Shown here piece by piece: positions 57,156 through 64,000 of a stretch of DNA of 64,000 nt. The translations under genes were made by a program, and so were the position numbers. Location: the NCBI GenBank assembly GCA_003342895.1, contig PTFA01000050.1:2488367-2552366 (forward strand), written 5' to 3'. Source of the stretch: Casuarius casuarius (Eukaryota; Chordata; Aves; Casuariiformes; Casuariidae). Under the pieces are notes generated by a model. The model saw only the letters and a list, made by a program, of their open reading frames with translations, did no database searches and was not told where the DNA came from. How positions within the stretch are numbered: the first letter of the stretch is position 1; each line of letters starts with the position of its first letter.

Positions 57156-60096
57156 GTGGGTAGTCTGGTAGTATCTTCTAGGCATATTTCTACTAATCTC
57201 TTTTTAGCCATTGAGATCTAAGGCACTGATAAGATTTCAGAAGACCAGACTGTGGCCAGGAGAGACAGAGGAGCAAAAGGATTTAATCTACCAAAAGTCT
57301 TATAGCTTAAAATAACAGGATCATTTATTGCCCTATAACATACAATAGACCACAGCACAGGAAGAAAGTCAGTGGTACTCAACTTTACAGCTGTTGTAGG
57401 ACCTCCCAACAAGACACTACATCATTTCCTTTCTTAAATGATTAGATTCTGTAGGACTAAAACATAAGGATCTCTCGCAAATGATGGGCACATGTCAGGT
57501 CATGCAAGAAGCACACACACAGGTATTAAGGAATCCGGCTGGACGCTTTCTGGCAGACATAAGCCTGCCTGAATGCCAGTCACACAACAAGCCAATGGAC
57601 CCGGCCTTGTTAACCAGTGGGCACGACCAGCATTAACCAATGGATATGACAGCAGTGTGTTTGCAAGAAACAATATAGTATTTTCCAACTTGAAAAATGA
57701 CATCTCATACCTTCAAAAGTGTCATTGCTATTCTGCAAATGCCAGGAGAAAGTGTGCAGTACCTCTGTGATACAAATAAAACCAGCAGTTTACAAAGAGC
57801 AGATACACTGTACAGCTGCATCCCTTGCAAAGGGACCAGGACAGCAACAGTTGAACCTTCCCAAGTTGTTTCCCCCTCCCCCCCGCTTCGATTACGCAGT
57901 AGTAGAAGTATCTGCTCCAGCACAGCCCTTTCACCACAGCTAACACCACTGGCGTCCCACCACTGCAAGACAAATGTCATGAGATATTCCAGTACAAACA
58001 CACTGTGCTGGCTCAGAAGTCAGACACAATGAAGATTTTGCATTTGGAACTTGGTTAATAATTCTTGAATGGAATACAGTCCAACTCAGTCTCCCATAGC
58101 TGTACTTACTCTGTAGGAGTAAATACAAGCTCAGTTTTGCTGCCAATGTTGGCAGATATAACTAAATAAATAGACAGGGAAAGTCTATTTGACCATTTCT
58201 TCACATCAAATTTTGAAACAAAAACTACACCTTATTTTGCAGTAAAAGGTATTTATAGATATCACATAGTCTGAAGACTCCCGAGTTTTCAGGAGTCATA
58301 ATTATATACCTAATATAACCTAGAAAAGCAATTAATTACCAAAAATTACTCCACATACTTTGTACATTTCAACATCTACCATTTACTTCTCAACCAGGTT
58401 TTGATGCTAACACTCAGGAAGCATAACTCATCCATAATATTTTCTATAAAGGCCAACAGCTGCAGCAGGGGGAGCAATGTTTCTTTTTGATTTAAATATC
58501 ATCACTGAACAATTATTTCCCCAGCTTTGGAAAAACTAACTCTCACAAAGTTTCAGTACTCAGGAGACTTTTCTTTCCTCTGTTCCTAACCCAATTCAAA
58601 AGAAACCATAAAAGTCAACTAAGATCATCTTCTGAAGGGTGCCTACAAATATCCACTTACCGAGCTCCTCCTGGGTCTCATTACAGATCTCACAAAAACC
58701 TACAGAAGAACCTTCTGTTAATGAATTCTACTCTGAAGAACATTCCCATATGTCAAAAATCATGTGCAACAAATTTCCCATTCTTGTTAAAAGCAAAGTT
58801 TGGTGTAAAGCCCGGAGTAAATTATTTACATTTAAAGTCATTAAAGAATATAACACGCTGTTAGTACTTTTCATCCTAATTTACAGAAGAAGAAAATGTA
58901 CTCTGTAACCAAGACCTTCTCATTCAGAAGAATTAAGGTTAAACTAAGCCAGGCGGAACTATTCAGTAGCCCAAGAGACAGCTTTCTCACGTCACTTGGA
59001 GGAGCTACTAGCGAGAATACGCTTCCTTCTTACAAACATCAACCTAAGTAATCCATTCTAGAGCGGGTGGGAGAAAGAGGGTGGTCAGAGATTTAAAAAA
59101 GTTGCTTTAACGAGATTGTTTGCAGAAACTTCACAGGCCATTCAGCTTTCTAATCAACTTCCCAAATTAAGTATGCACCACATTAAGCCTAAAATACCTT
59201 TAAAACAAGCCCAGATGAAATGCAGATTGTCTTCCACCCACCTCCTCCATATGGCTCAAGCAAAGTCAACTTTTAATTTCATAACACAAAATATTTAATT
59301 TATGCTTTTCTTCATATGTCAATTTAACCTCCGGCACATAGCTTTGAAACCATGTAAGGATGTCTAACACTTTCCATATGGCAACTGAATTGTGGCTTTT
59401 AATTGCACCAACTGGTATCATTCAAGGATAATTCCCTTGGAATCCAGCTTTCTGCTACAGTATTGGCCAATTCACTAATCTCATCACCGTGGCACTAATA
59501 CTTGCAGAGACTCTTTGAGTGTTAATATTCATATTGTAATTTTCCCAAACCATAGCTGTCAAGATGTACTATGTACACTGCTAATTAAATTATCTTGGTT
59601 TGTTGGCACCAAATTTCAATGCTACATAAGACTCTGCTTCTCTCTCTCAATACAAAGTTTCACAATTTTATTTTAAATACCATATACAGCATATTTTATA
59701 TATCAAAATATTTTTTCAGTCGTACCAATATCTAGCATTGCTGAGTCTGCTGTTTTTTCTAATCCTCAGAGTCAATACAATTAATTAGCTATACAATACC
59801 TGCATTAATGTACTTGAAAACATTTGAGTTAAAAAGATCCCTTAAAGTAGCCACACAAGACAGCACCCAAGGAAATTGTTAATTGATCTTGTCACCATAT
59901 CAATAAGAAGGCAGTCTGTCAAATGTCATTCAACCCATGAAATGACCCTGCAGTACTGGTACAATTAAATCTTCCACTTAACAGCCTTCAAGACATAGTG
60001 GATACAGACCACTGAAGTCTCTTTTCTGCATTTTATTATTTGCATTTTGGATACAAAACCTACACAACTGTATCCTTCTAGAGCTACCTGTTTTCA

Positions 60097-60124
60097 CATG
60101 CACACATGTATGCACGCACACATG
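60097..60124. repeat. Degenerate (CA)n / CATG tract
   Basis: CACATGCACACATGTATGCAC-type alternating sequence. Confidence 0.75.
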
Positions 60125-60177
60125 CTACTGAACAGTGGAGGGCTGCGAAAGGTTTTGGAGGGGGGGATTGGTTTGTG

Positions 60178-60190
60178 GGGTTTTTTTTTT
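60178..60190. repeat. Poly(T) tract beside a G-rich run
   Basis: About a dozen T preceded by GGAGGGGGGGATTGG and GTGGGG. The G runs could form a quadruplex on the plus strand. Confidence 0.8.
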
Positions 60191-60696
60191 AATTTATTAA
60201 GAAAGACCCTGCTGGAGGAGCAGTGAAGTTGACACCGGGGCGCTCTGCTCTCAGCCACGCAAGGAATGCCCATTAATGTCACTGGCAGTTACAGGCACAG
60301 AACAAATGGAGAACAAGCCCCACCTCAGAGGCAAGGATGTGCCTCAGCACTTCACACTGGATTATTCCCAGACCAGACAGGGAACTCTTAATTAATATCA
60401 GTTGGGGTTGAAGATGAGGATCAACAGCACCAAATGGCCCTTACAATAAAACTGGAAAGCTAAAGTCTTCCCTCTTTTTCCTAAAATGATAACTTCCAAC
60501 TGCGTTCAGTGCGAACTGGTCAAAAATTAATTAAAAACAACAGATTTTTTCAATCCCAAACTCTGATCTCAATGAGACATGCAAGCAAGAAACTAGTAAA
60601 ATTTCTTATGGCTTTGAAGATAAAAGTAAATTGAACTAAGCAAATGTCATATTTAAAAATTTTCCCCTCTAGCACAGAGCCACTTCTCAGTTAAAT

Positions 60697-60716
60697 AAAT
60701 AAATAAATACAGACAT
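60697..60716. repeat. (AAAT)n microsatellite
   Basis: Four to five tandem AAAT units. Confidence 0.9.
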
Positions 60717-60953
60717 ATATATTCACAAACAACGTCAATCTGCAGAAATAGTTTGCAAAAGTAAACACACTGAATAAATTAAAAGTTATTCAAGATAATC
60801 CACATAGTGTCACGAAACCTGTCCTTTTCTCCAGCTGCAAGTTCATCCATCCATAAAGCAGCGAAAGAAATGTATTGCTCTTGCTTTAATGGATTTACAA
60901 CCTCAGTGGTTTCAATTTGCTTTGAAAATAGAAGCTAACTAAGGACCTCATAC

Positions 60954-61200
60954 CTTTCACAGATGCCTCAAAATTCCCTTTTTCCTCAATTCTGCACGGT
61001 GGAAGGGGCAGGCTGCGGCTCAGCCCCCCACCTCTGCTGCCATTAAAACACTCGGGGCAGAGCAGCCCCTGCTGGGTGGGTGGCACTGGCTTAAGGAGAT
61101 CCCAGCTCGCAGCCCGGGACAGAAAGGCTGTTTGCACACCAGAAGCATGTGCAAATAAACTCCCCTTACCCTTGTTCTTGCCTTCACCCAACAATTTACA
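60954..61200 (-). other. Exon-like GC-richer block ending at a donor-like site
   Basis: On the minus strand a frame stays open over about 80 codons, including LLCPECFNGSRGGGLSRSL, and reaches GTGAAAG|GTATGA, a fair 5' splice site with the last exon base at 60954. No clear acceptor was found upstream, and the frame's nominal start is TTG. Weak candidate only. Confidence 0.15.
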
Positions 61201-61352
61201 GCTGCGAGATCCTTCCCAGGTGACTGATGCGTTTGGCAGTAACTAGTTGCCTCCCCAGGACTGTTGGGGGCCGTCAGCTGAGGCAAGTCTGCTCCCACCA
61301 CGACACTCAAAACAGCACTCGAGGAAGAGAAGAGCTGTCGCACCCCCTACCC

Positions 61353-61381
61353 GTGTCAAACACCCCTCGAGTGTTTGACAC
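61353..61381. repeat. Perfect 11-bp inverted repeat, 7-base loop
   Basis: GTGTCAAACAC (61353-61363) and GTGTTTGACAC (61371-61381) are exact reverse complements around CCCTCGA. This is the tightest perfect hairpin found in the window. It lacks a following T run on either side, so it is not a terminator-like structure. Confidence 0.85.
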
Positions 61382-61389
61382 ACAGACCT

Positions 61390-63600
61390 CCCTCCACTCC
61401 ACGCTTACTTTATGAGAATCGTCCATGTAAATTCAGTCATATTCTGGAGAGCACAAACTAAACGTTACTATTTTCCTATGTTAGTCATTCATTCCTATTT
61501 CTTGAAAGTAGCTACACGAATCCTTCTGTGCTTCAGCATCATCTTCCCTGGATGACAAAGTTAAGTCAAACATTTCACTGTCTCTGTTCTTGAGGAAAAT
61601 AGCCTTCCAGCTCCAACCAACACAGAATTTTTGGCTTTTATAGAGCAATATAAGTCAAATTTAACTATCACTTGCAAGTTCTAATCAAAATGATCCAAAT
61701 CTTCAAAGTTTCAGACTTGGAAGCAACTGAGTGCTCTCCTCTCCCATCAAAAGGTCATTCGAAGTACACTGGATTTCACAGAAAAAGGCCCTAAATGCTA
61801 ACGAAACCACCATCAACAAAACCCTGGTTAAGGATTCCTAAGAGGAAAGTTATTTCTAGCATCATTGTTTTTTTAAACTCACTGGATGTTTCTCTGAATC
61901 CAAATATCATTTTCATCAGTGTTTGATCTAACTACTTCTGCTATAAATCACGGAGGCAGCAATTAAGATCTATTTCAGGAAAAAATGTTTTAATGAGAAA
62001 CCAAACTTTCAATCATGACACAATAAAACTGCACCGCTCCATAGAGCCCTGTAAGCTAATTGAATGGCTTAACTGGAATTTTAAAACAGTAAGGGGAAAA
62101 GCAGCTCGAGCGCAACAACACTTCGCTGTTTGGGAACACACAACTGTCCCACACAACTGCATGTGATGGACCACCAGAAGCGACTAGTATTTCTACACGT
62201 TGAGGTGAATTCGGAACCAAAATCTTAGGCTACGATTCACAGTGTATCTTGGTACAATTATAGAAGAGATCAAAGAAATCTTAAAAAGGAAACAGTCTTG
62301 CAACCTCAGTTAGGGAGTCAATAGTTGTGACTCCGAAATCCTTGTCATATGTGTACATGACACATCTGTTTCCAATGGAGGGTTAGAGATGTATCCTTCC
62401 ACATTACCAAAAGTTCGTATTTTAAAGGAACTGTAATGTAGCTGTCACAGCTTTCCTGTGATAGGATGACAAATAAACTAAGTCACTTAGCAGGCCATAT
62501 GTGCATGCAGATACAAACAGATAGATTAGGCAATAAGCTGTCAATATTTTCAAACATTCTGAAACACCTGTATCAGGATGGCAGTAAAAAGCCTCACAGG
62601 AACAGCACATTCAAGCATACTTAAACCTATCTACAGTTTTATAATGCAGTAAAAAGTATGGGCAAATTTTTAGCTAATAGCTCACTAACTGCTGAGCTTT
62701 CCTGAGGAGGACACCTTGAGTAAGAAAAGAAATATCTAATTCTACTGTCATTCTAGCTGAGCAGAGCACATGGAATTGAAGAGTTTTGTGAACAGCAAAG
62801 TATCTTTGATTTTTTTTTTTTTTTTTTGCAGATAGCAAACTATCTCTGTAGAAGAAAATATGTTTCACAAAGCCAAGTCAGAGTTTGTGACCTTTAACTG
62901 CTGTATTTTAAACCCATGTTTTTTCCCCTTTTTAGTTTGGTGAGCTTAGCTTTCTTTCCTAGAGAAATATATATGTGAAAGGTAGAACACATATCTGAAA
63001 AGCCTGACTCACAAAAATGGGGATGATGAAAACGAACTAAAAGCAGACTTTTTACTCTCCACATCTGTGACATACAGGTACGTGCCATTTTTAATGACAG
63101 TTTCTCTTTTGACACATTTTCTCTGAGTAAAACAATAAAAATCACTTAAACCAACAATATTCACAAGCCGAACATGAAGCAAAGTGAATATGCTCACCAG
63201 TTACAAACACTTACACCAATATCTCACCTCCCTCTTTCCCCTTACTCCCAGTGACTCCCACACACTTCTCCTCTAAACACAAGACTGGGGGAACCTAAAG
63301 AGTCATCATTAGTTTTTCCCCTCCCACAAAGCTTTTGTGCACTTCAAGACCCCCCCCTAAAAAGAAGTATGTCTGCAAACAGACCTCTTCTCCACTCTCA
63401 AGTTTATCTTTCCTCCTGGTCTGGGGCCACGAGGAGTCCAGGATGCTGCCTGTGCGGTGACCACCGAGCTGCGGAGCGGGCCGGCGGTGGTGGCACTGCT
63501 CTGCCCACGCTCTCAGACCCGCATTGCTGCTGGGGAGGCAGATTCCCATCTCCCCGGCTCCCAGGTTACTTTTCCACTGATCCACCTTTAAGGGCTTGGT
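61390..63600. other. AT-rich non-coding stretch
   Basis: No gene supported. A GGAGTCA/TGACTCC hairpin lies at 62314-62334, and a T18 tract flanked by duplicated sequence at 62792-62850. A moderately GC-rich patch is at 63420-63560. Confidence 0.5.
62810..62827. repeat. Poly(T) tract, 18 T, flanked by near-duplicate sequence
   Basis: The T run is preceded by AGCAAAGTATCTTTG and followed, after GCAGAT, by AGCAAACTATCTCTG, which match at 13 of 15 positions. The flanking copies look like a target-site duplication around a bare poly(A) insertion in minus orientation. T18GCAG also imitates a 3' splice site on the plus strand. Confidence 0.85.
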
Positions 63601-63609
63601 GCAGAGCTC

Positions 63610-63664
63610 ACTCAAGTCAATGGGAGACTCTCAGCAAACATCTGTGAGCCCCGGATCATGCCCT
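63610..63664 (+). repeat. Fragment of dispersed palindromic amniote repeat
   Basis: CTCAAGTCAATGGGAGACTC at 63611-63630, then CAGCAAACATCTGTGAGCCCCGGATCATGCCC, matches CTTCAATGGGAGACTC...CTGCAGGATCGGGCCC. The core is nearly intact. Confidence 0.5.
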
Positions 63665-63764
63665 AACCACTGTGAGGACCATATCCGAGACCTGTCCAGT
63701 TTGTTTACCTCCCATCATGCCTTTTTGTTTAAAGAGACAACATTACCAACAGAGAAACAAAAGG

Positions 63765-64000
63765 GCAGCTCGCCCGCCCGTTTGCTCCCGCCGGCCTTAC
63801 CCGGGAGAGCGGAGCAAAGAGGGCGGGCGGGGGAACCACCGGTGCGCGGCAGCGGCCAGGACGAGCGACACGTGCCATCGCCCTGGCGGCGCACAGCAGC
63901 CGCGCGCGGACACCCAAGAGCAAGTACCGGAGCCCGCGCTCTCCGGGCACTTCTCCCTCCGAACTCCGCCGCCGAAATGCCACAACTTGCCGGCCGGGTC
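63765..64000 (-). promoter_or_regulatory. CpG island cut by the window end, candidate minus-strand promoter and first exon
   Basis: CG-dense sequence runs to the last base. On the minus strand an ATG at 63878 has G at -3 and G at +4 and opens 26 codons (MARVARPGRCRAP...) that end in phase 0 at CTCCCGG|GTAAGG, a good 5' splice site with last exon base 63801. The codons are Pro/Ala/Arg-rich, as the composition dictates. A transcript running leftwards into this window would place much of the region in its introns. The promoter call is fairly firm; the exon is tentative. Confidence 0.5.

Larger units (their letters stand above)
57160..60950. other. AT-rich non-coding stretch
   Basis: No gene supported. 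A GACTCC/GGAGTC hairpin lies at 58277-58298, a degenerate CA/TG tract at 60097-60124, a G-run followed by T12 at 60160-60190, and an (AAAT)n run at 60697-60716. Confidence 0.5.

Noticed and set aside
63729..63985. Minus-strand frames starting at 63983 and 63985
   Set aside because: Their nominal start codons are GTG and TTG, which are not credible starts for an animal gene. The internal ATG at 63878 was used instead.
1..64000. CRISPR arrays, bacterial operons, phage, plasmid or resistance genes
   Set aside because: No regularly spaced identical repeats, no tightly packed same-strand genes and no recognisable prokaryotic protein were found. Homopolymer runs, microsatellites, MIR and CR1 relics and CpG islands mark vertebrate DNA.
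1..64000. Full-length endogenous retrovirus or LTR pair
   Set aside because: No paired long direct repeats with TG...CA ends and no gag, pol or env-like frame were recognised. A by-eye reading could miss very old fragments.

Overview
The window looks like vertebrate nuclear DNA, most likely from a bird or another sauropsid. It is mostly AT-rich and gene-poor. No Alu, B1 or other young mammalian SINE was seen. It holds old MIR-type SINE remains, one worn CR1-type LINE 3' end, and about nine fragments of a palindromic low-divergence amniote repeat whose core resembles CATTGACTTCAATGG. No bacterial operon, phage, CRISPR or resistance structure was found. The species and locus could not be named from the sequence.

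No open reading frame could be matched with confidence to a known protein. Most long open frames lie inside CpG-rich blocks, where stop codons are rare, and several begin at GTG or TTG, which means little in an animal. The best exon-like candidates combine a good splice signal with an open frame or a CpG island. They are: a minus-strand first exon ending at a CAG|GTATGT donor (about 43026-43300); a minus-strand exon 8501-9052 ending CTGCAG|GTAAGG; a plus-strand internal exon 47437-47552; a minus-strand first exon in the right-hand CpG island ending at 63801; and a plus-strand donor at the edge of the 52.85-53.29 kb island. All are hypotheses.

Layout: 1-3.7 kb is AT-rich and contains a MIR at 3.45 kb. 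A cluster of GC-rich blocks spans 3.77-5.46 kb, the main one at 4.82-5.46 kb. From 5.6 to 20 kb the DNA is AT-rich with small CpG blocks at 8.5, 11.1, 16.85, 18.5 and 19.0 kb. A strong CpG island lies at 20.28-20.86 kb. The 21-29 kb stretch is AT-rich, followed by an island at 29.4-29.96 kb and a purine-rich tail. A small block sits at 31.45 kb, then AT-rich DNA with CR1 and SINE relics runs to 42 kb. Paired islands lie at 42.46-42.8 and 43.14-43.3 kb. AT-rich DNA follows to 51.5 kb, and a GC-rich cluster spans 51.55-53.9 kb. The remainder is AT-rich up to a CpG island cut by the right end (63.77-64.0 kb).

The overall picture is an intergenic or intronic region of a large-intron locus, dotted with unmethylated-looking CpG islands that could be promoters of coding or long non-coding transcripts. 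Coordinates of islands and degraded repeats are estimates by eye.
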